A program made the translations under genes and the position numbers. A DNA stretch of 21,501 nucleotides from a virus, in the IMG/VR virus record IMGVR_UViG_3300021961_000736, positions 1 through 21,501 of that record; one strand, given 5' to 3'. Below the pieces are notes generated by a model that saw only the letters and a list, made by a program, of their open reading frames with translations, did no database searches and had not been told where the DNA came from. Below, piece by piece: positions 8,072-15,163 of this stretch. Position 1 is the first letter of the stretch. Each line of letters starts with the position of its first letter.

Positions 8072-8205
8072 TGCAACTTAATATATTCGTTCCAAGTTTT
8101 AGGGAGTTTGTATTTGCCTTTTGCAATGTCAATGTGCTTCCCTGCTCCAATCCACTCATCTAATTGAAGTAACTCAATTAAGTAACCTAAATTATTTGTC
8201 TTCAT
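8053..8205 (-). CDS. 50-residue protein between tail protein and tape measure
   Basis: ATG at 8205 forms an ATGA overlap with the stop of the 679-residue tail gene, and the stop (8053) lies 19 bases inside the tape measure gene. The product begins MKTNNLGYLIELLQLDEWIG and ends with KTWNEYIKLQWRLLK; it is amphipathic, rich in Trp, Leu and Lys, and lacks a signal peptide. It fills what would otherwise be a 130-base gap. Function unknown; a tail-assembly accessory role is the natural guess from its place. The tight overlaps on both sides are the main evidence that it is a real gene. Confidence 0.65.
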   Translation of the reverse strand: MKTNNLGYLIELLQLDEWIGAGKHIDIAKGKYKLPKTWNEYIKLQWRLLK

Positions 8206-10241
8206 ACATCATTGAGTAATTCCAATCGTGTCTTGCCCGTTGTCATATTGATATTAGCCGAATTGACAATCCACTTTTGGTTGTTCCAAATAATCTTGTT
8301 CTTGAGGTCAAAGGTGATGACCTTGCCGATAGGTAGTTGAGCCTCCACTTGAACGAGTCTACGCTTGGTATTGTACAAGTCCACAATGTAATCCTCCCAA
8401 TAGGTCTGATAGAGGCTCTTGCCTACGGGGGTGAGGTAGAACGGGTCAGTATCCGCACCCCAACAAAGAGAGTAAGCCAATCCCGTGCCGATGCTTGTGC
8501 TTGAAACATTGGCGTACCATACCTCATTGATGGGTGGTTGTAGCGTTCCCGTTTCATCAATAAACCCAAGAGGGTTTGCGCTAATATCCAATGAGAACTC
8601 TCCATAGATTAGGATAGGCGCACCTACATAGGTATTAAATGCTCCATCCGTATCGGCTTCGCGGGTGATTGACTTGTATACAAGAATGTTACTTGGTATA
8701 GCCGTCATCCCGCCCATATGCGCTTGGAAGTTTGTTAGTTTCTCAAACAAGGGACATTCAAACGGGAGTTCTACTTGCAGTTCTTCCCCATCAAAAGTGA
8801 AGTCAGCACGGAGGTCTCCGAATCCCGTTGTGTTGCTACGCTGATATTCAAAGCCAAGTATCTGTTCGGTATCTTGGTAGGAGTATGCAATCCTACGATA
8901 CAACTCGGGGCGATTGACACTTGTTTCCGTAATATCCAAATACTCTTGGAAGTCCTTATCCACTCCATCGGCATACCAATCGTTTAGCGTTTGTAGATTG
9001 AACTCCGTAGTGCTATTGGGTGTAACAACAAGGTTGTGTTGCTTGATGATTCCCGCTAAAAAGTCCGATACCTTGATTTCGGGCATTAGAGGACTCATAG
9101 CAAGTTGGAAAGAATAAGTAGCAAAAGCCGTTTGGTCTACCTCAAAGCGTTGGGTGGTTGTAGAGGCATCGTAAGCCGTGTAGTCCGTTACTTGGTAGTT
9201 GAAGGTTACTGCCGAACGAGGGCGTATTTTGATTTGTACCTCGTCTCCCGCATCAAAGCCATAGCCCTCAAAGGTGATAAGAACGCTTGAGGCGGGGTGG
9301 GCATCCTCTTGGGCTACGCCTATTTGGGTTCCGTTTTGGAACAATCCCACCTCATAGTTTGCGCCTACATTCTGCAAGGTGATGCGCAGTTCATAGGTAT
9401 CCGTATCTACAACCGTCCAAGTTTCCGTAGACAAGTTGAACTCCGCACCCCCACCCGTAGTTCGGTTAAAGTTGATTAGTTGCCACTCAATAGCCGTTGA
9501 GGAGTCATACAAGTACCCTTCATAGCGATGCGCCCACAAGTATAGTTTGTTGAACTGCGTGTCGCTCATAAAGTCCCCCGTGAAATTGATTCCGTATTTG
9601 GTTTCAATAGCCTCAAGAATCCTTACGACTTTGATTGCGGGTTTGAGTTCGTAGTAATGGATTCCGTGATTGTGTCCAAGTGCAGCATCGTAGTGAATAT
9701 CGTTGTCGTGATTGGGGTCGCTTGGTGCAACATCATAAACCCAATTCTTAACGGGACTCATCAAGGGGTAGAACACATCCCCACTAAACAAATTGCTTTG
9801 GTCAAAGCCTTGTTGAATGGTTGACCCATTGTAGTCGTGGTCATAAGTACTCAAATCAAGGTCATAAAGGTAATCCTCCCCAAACAAATCAGTAAGGTTT
9901 ACCAATTCCCCATAGAAGGTCAAAGAGTACGAGTAAGGGCTTGTTGCCTTGACCAATACATTCTCCATTTGAACGACTCCCGTGCGGAAGGTTAGAGAGT
10001 TGATTTCTATCCTTGCCGTTTGGCGTACACGCCCATCAAAGCCACCCGACAAGTCGGTGCGGTAGTAGTGCGATAGGATTTGGTTGTTGGTCGTTGAGGC
10101 GGGAACGGTGAACGACTGCGTAAAGTCCGTGAAGACCTTGCTCAAATCTTGGATGTTCTGCACCGATAGGTTGATGCTGATTTCCTCGTCTTGGAATAGG
10201 TCAAGCCGTTGGTTGTTGATATAGATGTCTACTTGGTTCAT
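8202..10241 (-). CDS. large tail/baseplate structural protein
   Basis: 679 residues. The N-terminus (VDIYINNQRLDLFQDEEISI, SVQNIQDLSKVFTDFTQSFT, VPASTTNNQILSHYYR) is a pattern I recognise from tail or baseplate proteins of Bacteroidota phages. It is predicted to be mostly beta strand with many Tyr, Asp and Thr residues and repeated small beta domains, such as one around residues 265-335 (WTVVDTDTYELRITLQNVGA). There are no membrane segments or catalytic motif. It lies between another large tail protein and the tape measure gene, so a tail-tip or baseplate role is likely, but the exact one is unknown. Starts and ends in ATGA overlaps. Confidence 0.6.
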   Translation of the reverse strand: MNQVDIYINNQRLDLFQDEEISINLSVQNIQDLSKVFTDFTQSFTVPASTTNNQILSHYYRTDLSGGFDGRVRQTARIEINSLTFRTGVVQMENVLVKATSPYSYSLTFYGELVNLTDLFGEDYLYDLDLSTYDHDYNGSTIQQGFDQSNLFSGDVFYPLMSPVKNWVYDVAPSDPNHDNDIHYDAALGHNHGIHYYELKPAIKVVRILEAIETKYGINFTGDFMSDTQFNKLYLWAHRYEGYLYDSSTAIEWQLINFNRTTGGGAEFNLSTETWTVVDTDTYELRITLQNVGANYEVGLFQNGTQIGVAQEDAHPASSVLITFEGYGFDAGDEVQIKIRPRSAVTFNYQVTDYTAYDASTTTQRFEVDQTAFATYSFQLAMSPLMPEIKVSDFLAGIIKQHNLVVTPNSTTEFNLQTLNDWYADGVDKDFQEYLDITETSVNRPELYRRIAYSYQDTEQILGFEYQRSNTTGFGDLRADFTFDGEELQVELPFECPLFEKLTNFQAHMGGMTAIPSNILVYKSITREADTDGAFNTYVGAPILIYGEFSLDISANPLGFIDETGTLQPPINEVWYANVSSTSIGTGLAYSLCWGADTDPFYLTPVGKSLYQTYWEDYIVDLYNTKRRLVQVEAQLPIGKVITFDLKNKIIWNNQKWIVNSANINMTTGKTRLELLNDV

Positions 10242-11509
10242 CGGATGAGGTTGCGCTCATCGTGAGCGTAGTCAAAGGTGATGGTATAATTGATATTGCC
10301 CGTGTTCACTTGCTTTTGGTAGTCAATCGTTCCGCGTTGGGGGTTGACGCTTCGGTAGTTTCCGCCCTCTAATATGCGTACATCTTCACTCATCAGCATA
10401 TCCTCAATAACATCCTTGTAGGCCTCCTCTACCCATCCCGTATTTAGGGTAATGGTATTGCGTGAGTTGATATTGAAGTCTTGGTATTGAGCCGTCTTGA
10501 AGTCGGGTTCGGTGAAGGCATCGGCATAGATGCTCCGCTTGTATTGGTCGTTGGTAAATGTTCCTTGCTCGTTGCTACGCTTAAAGAAGGTGATGTAGTC
10601 GCTTACCCCGTAGCGGTTCACATACTGAATTAATTCGGGAGTGTATTTAGATTCGCAGATGACCTCGTAGTTGTGAGCCACCTTATCTTGTCCTCCAAGA
10701 GCGTCAATAGCATCCATTAGGCAAGACCAACCCTCCACAGTTCCTCCATCGGCTTCTACCCGTGCGGGGTAATCAGCCCCTTCGGAGTTGGTGATAAGGT
10801 TGATGGTGTAGGTGCTTGTTGGTTCAACGCCTACAAAGTCCAATACATTCTGAACTCCGCTTGGGATGTAGATGACCTTTTTTTGACTTTCGTTTGAGTT
10901 GTTTGCAAACCCCAATTCATCTTCAAGGATATACCAATACTCCGTGCCGTTAATCTCGTAGGAGATGGCATTCAATCCATTTGAAGCGAGGTACAAAGCA
11001 GCCAACGCCTCACGATTTTGAGAGTACACTTGGTGAGTGCGGTCAATGGTCATACGAGCCTCCGTCCATTGGCGGTTTTGAGCATCGCCTCGCTTTGTCC
11101 AACCATCAGTTGCAAGGAACGCATAGGTAGTACCCGTTCCCCAAGTGGCGGTTGTTGGAGATGCACCATTATCGGAGTATGTCCAATCTCCCGCAACAGA
11201 CACCCAAAGAACCTCACCCACATCGGAAGCCGAAGGAGCGGTGATGTTAAACTTACCCATAGGATGCAAAAACTCATCACGGATTAGATTGCTAATCTCA
11301 AAGTTGATAACCTCGTCAATAGAGATTGTCTTGCTTAAAGAGTAGTTATTAGTGGCGGGTGGGGATGTCTTTACGCCCGTGTATAGTTTAATGCTAACAG
11401 ACATAGCATCAAGCGTATCTGCTGCTAAAGTATTATTCTTGCCCGTTACAAAGATTGGGCTTCGGGACATTCTTACGCTTGAGGGGGAGCCTAATGTTGG
11501 TGTACTCAT
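10238..11509 (-). CDS. tail/baseplate structural protein
   Basis: 423 residues, predicted beta-rich. The N-terminal part (SRSPIFVTGKNNTLAADTLD, then DEVINFEISNLIRDEFLHP) resembles proteins encoded ahead of large tail proteins in Bacteroidota phages. Residues ~100-137 (VSVAGDWTYSDNGASPTT, GTGTTYAFLATDGW) look like a small beta module. The C-terminal third carries ERNLIR, TITFDYAH and aromatic strands typical of virion proteins. I cannot give a specific function. It starts two bases after the stop of the neck-type gene and its stop overlaps the next tail gene's start as ATGA, so the two large tail proteins are probably made in similar amounts. Confidence 0.55.
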   Translation of the reverse strand: MSTPTLGSPSSVRMSRSPIFVTGKNNTLAADTLDAMSVSIKLYTGVKTSPPATNNYSLSKTISIDEVINFEISNLIRDEFLHPMGKFNITAPSASDVGEVLWVSVAGDWTYSDNGASPTTATWGTGTTYAFLATDGWTKRGDAQNRQWTEARMTIDRTHQVYSQNREALAALYLASNGLNAISYEINGTEYWYILEDELGFANNSNESQKKVIYIPSGVQNVLDFVGVEPTSTYTINLITNSEGADYPARVEADGGTVEGWSCLMDAIDALGGQDKVAHNYEVICESKYTPELIQYVNRYGVSDYITFFKRSNEQGTFTNDQYKRSIYADAFTEPDFKTAQYQDFNINSRNTITLNTGWVEEAYKDVIEDMLMSEDVRILEGGNYRSVNPQRGTIDYQKQVNTGNINYTITFDYAHDERNLIR

Positions 11510-11511
11510 TT

Positions 11512-12057
11512 TTATTGTCTTTCGGTAGAGGGTCGTTTAATAAATTCCTCAAATGATTTTTGGTCTAAAAGGAAAGCCTTTGCGATTTCGTTTGGAAGTT
11601 TCTCGTAAGCCATTCCAAAAGGCCGACTAAAGAAGTTTGTTGCCCGTATACCCTTGTTGTAGATGCTTCTTGCGATTGCATACTGCAAACTCTTACGAGG
11701 AATAAATCTACCCGTCTTTTTATCCCGCACTCCTTCAAGGCCTTTTTTTACTACCCAATTACCAAATGCTTTGGCAGGAGGAACTTTGCTTTTGTAACTG
11801 AATGGGCTTTGGCTGCTTTCGGGGTAGGTTGATTTAGCCCCCCGAACACCTTTGTCTTGGAACTCACCGTAGTCCTCCATATCAAAGTCAAAAGAGAATG
11901 ACTCACCACTTTGAGATACGGAAGCCTTGTATGAAATAGAATCGTACAACTTTTTAGATGAGTTCTTTCCCATTCGGGTTAGGTTGGATTTGGATTGCTG
12001 CACCAAATACTTTCCGAACTTATCTAAAGCGAATTGTATGTTCTGTTGTCGGCTCAT
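11512..12057 (-). CDS. neck/tail-completion protein (HK97 gp10-like, putative)
   Basis: 181 residues, basic. The N-terminal helix (QNIQFALDKFGKYLVQQSKS), a middle strand region (FSFDFDMEDYGEFQDKGVRG) and a C-terminal helix with NKGIRATNFFSRPFGMAYEK resemble the HK97 gp10/neck type 1 proteins that join tail to head; the 'DYGxFQDKGVRG' and 'GIRATxFFSRPF' patterns are characteristic of that group in Bacteroidota phages. It starts with a one-base stop/start overlap (TAATG) with the 155-residue gene. The call rests on motif memory and position between the chaperone and tail genes. Confidence 0.6.
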   Translation of the reverse strand: MSRQQNIQFALDKFGKYLVQQSKSNLTRMGKNSSKKLYDSISYKASVSQSGESFSFDFDMEDYGEFQDKGVRGAKSTYPESSQSPFSYKSKVPPAKAFGNWVVKKGLEGVRDKKTGRFIPRKSLQYAIARSIYNKGIRATNFFSRPFGMAYEKLPNEIAKAFLLDQKSFEEFIKRPSTERQ

Positions 12058-12524
12058 TAGCAGGAACTAATCTCGTTGTTTGGAAGGATAACGTCAAAGG
12101 TTGCAGTCCATCCCACCAAGAGGTTTTCAAAACGCTCTGAAAAGGGTACGCAAGTGGGGACAGAAGACAACTGATACAAGTCCGTGTACAAAGTGCCTTT
12201 TCTTAATTTCGTTGTTAGGTCGTTTATTACGGCAAGTTGGGTATTGAGTATGTCCTGCTCGTTTGTAGTGCCGTAGAAGGGTTCATTTTGCGTTTTAGGG
12301 TCTTCCTTTGTTTCATCCACAATATCCATACACATAACCGAAACATTAATTGTAATGGTTTGTCCATCAATGGTTGCTTGGTTTACCATTATGTGAGAAA
12401 GAGGGAAGATGGTCTGCTTGTTCAAGTCCACATCAAAGATGTCCCCAAAGGTTACTACGTTCACTTGGCTATGTGCCTCAAGCGTGTCTTTTATGGTCTT
12501 TGTAAGGTTATAAAATTGCCTCAT
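12057..12524 (-). CDS. tail-completion/terminator-like protein (putative)
   Basis: 155 residues. MRQFYNLTKTIKDTLEAHSQ is followed by FGDIFDVDLNKQTIFPLSHI and beta strands (TITINVSVMCMDIVD), a loop with TQNEPFYGTTNEQDIL, then PFSERFENLLVGWTATFDVI. The alpha-beta-alpha-beta order fits tail-terminator or tail-completion folds, and similar proteins occur in this position in flavobacterial phages. The key context is its start: ATG at 12524 shares ATGA with the stop at 12521-12523 of the -1 frame of the preceding chaperone gene, not with that gene's zero-frame stop. This supports translation of the overlapping frame. Confidence 0.55.
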   Translation of the reverse strand: MRQFYNLTKTIKDTLEAHSQVNVVTFGDIFDVDLNKQTIFPLSHIMVNQATIDGQTITINVSVMCMDIVDETKEDPKTQNEPFYGTTNEQDILNTQLAVINDLTTKLRKGTLYTDLYQLSSVPTCVPFSERFENLLVGWTATFDVILPNNEISSC

Positions 12525-13248
12525 CTTTTCAGTAGTTGATTTTCAATTTCTTGTTTCTGCTTTTCAAATGTCAAAAATGTTAGACAGTGGTGTAAGGATA
12601 ATTTTCCAATGTCTTCAAATCGTGTAGGGTCTCCTTTAGAAAGTTGATAGAATGTAGTGTACCATCCCCATCGTTGTCCAAATTGGGCTTGGCGTGAGAG
12701 GTCAGTCCCGCCTCCCTCTGCGCCAAATACTTCGTCATAGCGTTCAACAACTCTTTGCCTAAATGATAAAAAAAAACCACCGCACCTAACGCTACATCCA
12801 TCGGGGCTTGCTTCATCAACTCGCAATACTTGGTGGCGGACTCGTAAGGCTCAATGTCGTAAAGCCTTCCAACCTTGTTTGTGATTGGGCGATAGAGTAC
12901 TGCTAATGTTTTGTGTAGGTCTTGGGTTTCCTGCAGGTAGTTATCCAAATCAACAAACTCCCCGTAAGAGATTTCCTCAAGGGATGGGATAAAACCAAAT
13001 TCCTTTCCTTTAAGCGTAAATCTTTGCTTGAGTGATGGCTTTTCCTGCAGCATCTTATTTAAGTGCTTAAAAACGCCCTTTATGTCCTTAAAACGAACGC
13101 TTGGGAGATTATCAATAGGGACACCACAAAATATCTCAAGCATTTTTTTACTCAAGAATTCCTCATCGCCTTCTAAACGAGCGAAGCGTTGGTACTGCTC
13201 TACGGTAATTTCCGAAAGCGTGGTTGGGACAATGACTTTGAGTTCCAT
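12521..13248 (-). CDS. tail assembly chaperone -1 frameshift product (gpGT-like)
   Basis: The -1 frame stays open from the T9 run to a TGA at 12521-12523. Its end carries FGQRWGWYTTFYQLSKGDPT, then RFEDIGKLSLHHCLTFLTFE and a charged helix, a typical chaperone C-terminus ('GWYxTxYxLxxGD...LTFLxxEK'). A slip at codon 160 would join 160 zero-frame residues to 82 new ones, giving 242. This mirrors the phage lambda G/GT system, in which a minority product with an extra T domain binds the tape measure protein. The next gene starts in an ATGA overlap with this frame's stop. The -1 frame could also be reached by transcriptional slippage at the nine-base homopolymer. An independent start (ATG at 12826) is possible but has no supporting signal. 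Confidence 0.68.
12580..13248 (-). CDS. tail assembly chaperone, zero-frame product (gpG-like)
   Basis: 222 residues: an N-terminal beta/helical domain (MELKVIVPTTLSEITVEQYQ), a middle helical part (YGEFVDLDNYLQETQDLHKT, AVLYRPITNK) and a C-terminal stretch with ALGAVVFFYHLGKELLNAM and then NDGDGTLHSINFLKETLHDL. The last motif resembles C-termini of chaperone-like proteins upstream of tail genes in Bacteroidota phages. Such chaperones keep the tape measure protein soluble while the tube forms. The gene opens the structural operon, downstream of a terminator and a putative promoter. At codons 158-160 (GTT TTT TTT) lies a slippery T9 run, which would give a second product. Family membership is moderately sure; no sequence search was possible. 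Confidence 0.65.
   Translation of the reverse strand: MELKVIVPTTLSEITVEQYQRFARLEGDEEFLSKKMLEIFCGVPIDNLPSVRFKDIKGVFKHLNKMLQEKPSLKQRFTLKGKEFGFIPSLEEISYGEFVDLDNYLQETQDLHKTLAVLYRPITNKVGRLYDIEPYESATKYCELMKQAPMDVALGAVVFFYHLGKELLNAMTKYLAQREAGLTSHAKPNLDNDGDGTLHSINFLKETLHDLKTLENYPYTTV
12769..12775 (-). other. -1 slippery heptamer T TTT TTT
   Basis: On the coding strand, nine T residues (12768-12776) sit in zero frame as GTT TTT TTT TAT, so the heptamer T TTT TTT fits the X XXY YYZ rule for -1 slippage at codons 159-160. No other in-frame heptamer of that type is visible between it and the conserved -1 frame segment. I see no clear downstream hairpin stimulator. Confidence 0.65.
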
Positions 13249-13269
13249 CGTTTAAATAACTTGTTTGCT

Positions 13270-13277
13270 CAAAGTTA
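13270..13277 (-). promoter_or_regulatory. putative promoter -7 element for the structural operon
   Basis: TAACTTTG on the minus strand matches the Bacteroidota -7 consensus TAnnTTTG, 22 bases upstream of the chaperone start and immediately downstream of a strong terminator. A convincing TTG -33 element is missing because that region is the terminator hairpin, so the call is tentative. Confidence 0.4.
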
Positions 13278-13281
13278 GCGC

Positions 13282-13319
13282 ATAAAAAAAGCCCCCCGTT
13301 AGGGAGGCTCTCTTTTTTT
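13282..13319 (-). terminator. bidirectional Rho-independent terminator
   Basis: Minus strand: AGCCTCCC (13302-13309) pairs with GGGGGGCT (13290-13297) around a TAAC loop, with one G-T wobble, followed by seven T residues (13284-13290). The plus strand also ends in seven T residues (13313-13319), so it can work both ways. It ends the 78-residue gene's transcript and insulates the structural operon. Confidence 0.85.
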
Positions 13320-13331
13320 AGTGTTGGTTTT

Positions 13332-13568
13332 TTACTTCTCCAACCACTGTGTTAGTTCGGAAACTAATTGCTCAACTTCCGTGCGGGTCATTTGAACGTG
13401 GTCGCATCCACGAGCCAATGTCAACTGCAAACAACGACCTCCACGCTCTACTCCACCTGCGAAGGAGGTTAAGTGCATTTCACGCTGCTCTAATTCGTGG
13501 TGCCATCCTTGTTGAGTGAACTGCGTAACATTTGTCGTTGCGGTGAGGGTTGCTAAATCTTGTGCCAT
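13332..13568 (-). CDS. 78-residue protein of unknown function, likely monocistronic
   Basis: The protein has a Thr/Gln-rich N-terminus (ATLTATTNVTQFTQQGWHHE), a His/Arg middle with RGGRCLQLTLARGCDH and a C-terminal amphipathic helix (MTRTEVEQLVSELTQWLEK). I do not recognise the family. Unlike its neighbours it overlaps no other gene: 112 noncoding bases precede it, holding a putative promoter, and a strong terminator follows 13 bases after its stop. The start (ATG 13568) is preceded by A-rich sequence (AACTAAAAAACCAAGAGTT), a typical Bacteroidota leader. It may be an abundant or separately timed product, such as a decoration or regulatory protein; this is speculation from layout only. Confidence 0.65.
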   Translation of the reverse strand: MAQDLATLTATTNVTQFTQQGWHHELEQREMHLTSFAGGVERGGRCLQLTLARGCDHVQMTRTEVEQLVSELTQWLEK

Positions 13569-13605
13569 AACTCTTGGTTTTTTAGTTTTTGTTTGTTGGT
13601 TAGTA

Positions 13606-13635
13606 TGAAGATACTCCGAGCCTTTCAGTGGACAA
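13606..13635 (-). promoter_or_regulatory. putative promoter for the 78-residue gene
   Basis: On the minus strand, TTG (13633-13635) is separated by 19 bases from TATCTTCA (13606-13613), close to the Bacteroidota -33 TTG / -7 TAnnTTTG arrangement. It is 38 bases upstream of ATG 13568, inside the 112-base gap between the terminase gene and the 78-residue gene. One base of the core differs from the consensus, so confidence is limited. Confidence 0.4.
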
Positions 13636-13680
13636 CACCTTAACCGAAAAAAACTAAAAAAAGATAGTCCCTGCCTAAAA

Positions 13681-14835
13681 TCAGCGAAGTGCGTACCTGC
13701 CGTAGTTGGGTCGGCTTAATCTATTGTATGTGGCGTAGCGTGTAGCATCAATAGCGTGATTAAAGGAATCAATGGGCTTGTTAAGCAAGTTTCCATTCTT
13801 ATCCTCCTGCCATTTGTAGTTCTGCATCTCCTTAATCACGTTGAGCGATTCTTTGGTAACGAATAGCCTATGGCGTTTGAGGATATCTATTCCCGCCATA
13901 ATTGAATCAGCACCTTTCACTGTAGGCTTTACATTCCATCCCATACGGTGTAGTTCCTCAATAGATTTAGGTTCTGCGCTATCTGCCCACACCTCATCGT
14001 ACCTCGTTAACCCAAGTAGGGTGAATTTGTCGCTGATATCTTGGTTGGTTAGATTGGTGTGATAAAGCAGTTCTTGAATGTATAAGTCGCTTCCATCTTG
14101 ATACACCTTTACGATAGCCGTTGGGTCATTGGTGAAGCCAAAGTCCATTCCTATTGATAGGAGTTTGCCTTTTGGTTCTTCTGCAATACCAAACTGAAAG
14201 ATGGTTGCTCTACTTGCTCCCCTTTCACCCAAGCCATAGACCCTCCAATAATCCTCATCCGTATCGCGTAGGCGTTCAATCTCATACTTGATAGAGTCAT
14301 CCAAGAATGGATTGTCCTTGTATGTGGTTTGGTAGAAGTCGCAATCCTCACGAGGAATCACCCTATCGTATATCCAATGAAAGGAGTCCGAAGGGTTGTA
14401 GTCAAGGATGATTCGCTCATCAGTACGAAAGATAAGTTGCTGCCAATCCTCGTAGAACAATTCATTGGCCTCGTTGATGTAGAGTAAGTTTCGTTTGCGT
14501 CCTCTAATCTTCTGCGGTTGGTCCAACGAAATAAACTCTACCAAGTTTCCATTTAAGTGGTATTCGTGGCTTGAGCGATTATGGAACTCCTCAAAGTAAG
14601 CACCATTATTACGCAGGATTTCAAAGAAGTCCCGCATCACCGAAGCACGAAGCGATGGGAACGACTTCCTACAAATGGTTATTGTCTTCCCTTTGTTATG
14701 GGTAGAATAGTGAAAGATTATCCATAGCAGGATGTTGTAGGTTTTCCCACTACGAGTACCCCCCTGCTCAACAATGATTTTCTTTGGTGATTTGAGCAGG
14801 TGCTTGTATACCTTATTCGTCCAAATCCTCGCCAC
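13681..14835 (-). CDS. terL: terminase large subunit
   Basis: 384 residues, start GTG at 14835, overlapping the small-subunit gene by 23 bases. The ATPase domain shows Walker A GGTRSGKT (25-32), a Walker B-like LLYINEAN with Glu122, and a coupling-type DYNPSD (145-150). The nuclease domain has the three acidic positions of the RNase H-like fold: Asp231 in GMDFGF, Asp285 in WADSAEP and Asp363 in NHAIDATRYA. Length and motifs fit the PBSX/Terminase_3 type. It binds the portal, pumps DNA into the procapsid and cuts concatemers. The packaging mechanism (cos or pac) cannot be read from this sequence alone. No truncation is seen. Confidence 0.95.
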   Translation of the reverse strand: MARIWTNKVYKHLLKSPKKIIVEQGGTRSGKTYNILLWIIFHYSTHNKGKTITICRKSFPSLRASVMRDFFEILRNNGAYFEEFHNRSSHEYHLNGNLVEFISLDQPQKIRGRKRNLLYINEANELFYEDWQQLIFRTDERIILDYNPSDSFHWIYDRVIPREDCDFYQTTYKDNPFLDDSIKYEIERLRDTDEDYWRVYGLGERGASRATIFQFGIAEEPKGKLLSIGMDFGFTNDPTAIVKVYQDGSDLYIQELLYHTNLTNQDISDKFTLLGLTRYDEVWADSAEPKSIEELHRMGWNVKPTVKGADSIMAGIDILKRHRLFVTKESLNVIKEMQNYKWQEDKNGNLLNKPIDSFNHAIDATRYATYNRLSRPNYGRYALR

Positions 14836-15163
14836 CTAATATCTCAACTTCAAAAAGGTTATCGTTCATCTGCTGAATCTCTTGGCGTTCAACGTAACCT
14901 CTTTTCTTGCCTTTTGTCTTTAGGTAGAAGATTGTCGCTGCCGTACTTCCTTTTTTTATTTGGGCGTGTAGTTGGCTTTCGGCAAAGTCAAGGGCTACAT
15001 TCTGTAGGTCATCAATAGCAGCCTTGAATTCAGCATCATCATTGTAGTAGAGGTAATAGGTTCCTCTACTAACGCCCACCTTTTTACACGCCGTTGTAAC
15101 AACGCCAAGCGAAGACTCCATCGCTTCAATGAGTGCCTTTTTTGTCTGTTCAACTTTGTTCAT
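14813..15163 (-). CDS. terS: terminase small subunit (putative)
   Basis: 116 residues. The N-terminal part (KKALIEAMESSLGVVTTACK, then KVGVSRGTYYLYYNDDAEFK) is a helix-turn-helix of the type found in small terminases, which recognise the packaging site. Residues ~45-75 are helical (oligomerisation), followed by KGSTAATIFYLKTKGKKRGY, a segment commonly seen in small terminases, and a C-terminal acidic tail. The position directly before terL supports the call. Its start shares ATGA with the folE stop at 15160-15163, so it appears translationally coupled to the DNA-modification cassette. Confidence 0.82.
   Translation of the reverse strand: MNKVEQTKKALIEAMESSLGVVTTACKKVGVSRGTYYLYYNDDAEFKAAIDDLQNVALDFAESQLHAQIKKGSTAATIFYLKTKGKKRGYVERQEIQQMNDNLFEVEILGGEDLDE

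Noticed and set aside
12521-12826. Independent 101-residue gene from ATG 12826
   Set aside because: Its N-terminal third is unlike any protein, while the part after the T9 run is chaperone-like; a frameshift product explains it better.
13636-13680. Two T7 runs after the terL stop, possible terminator
   Set aside because: No stable hairpin could be found in front of either run.
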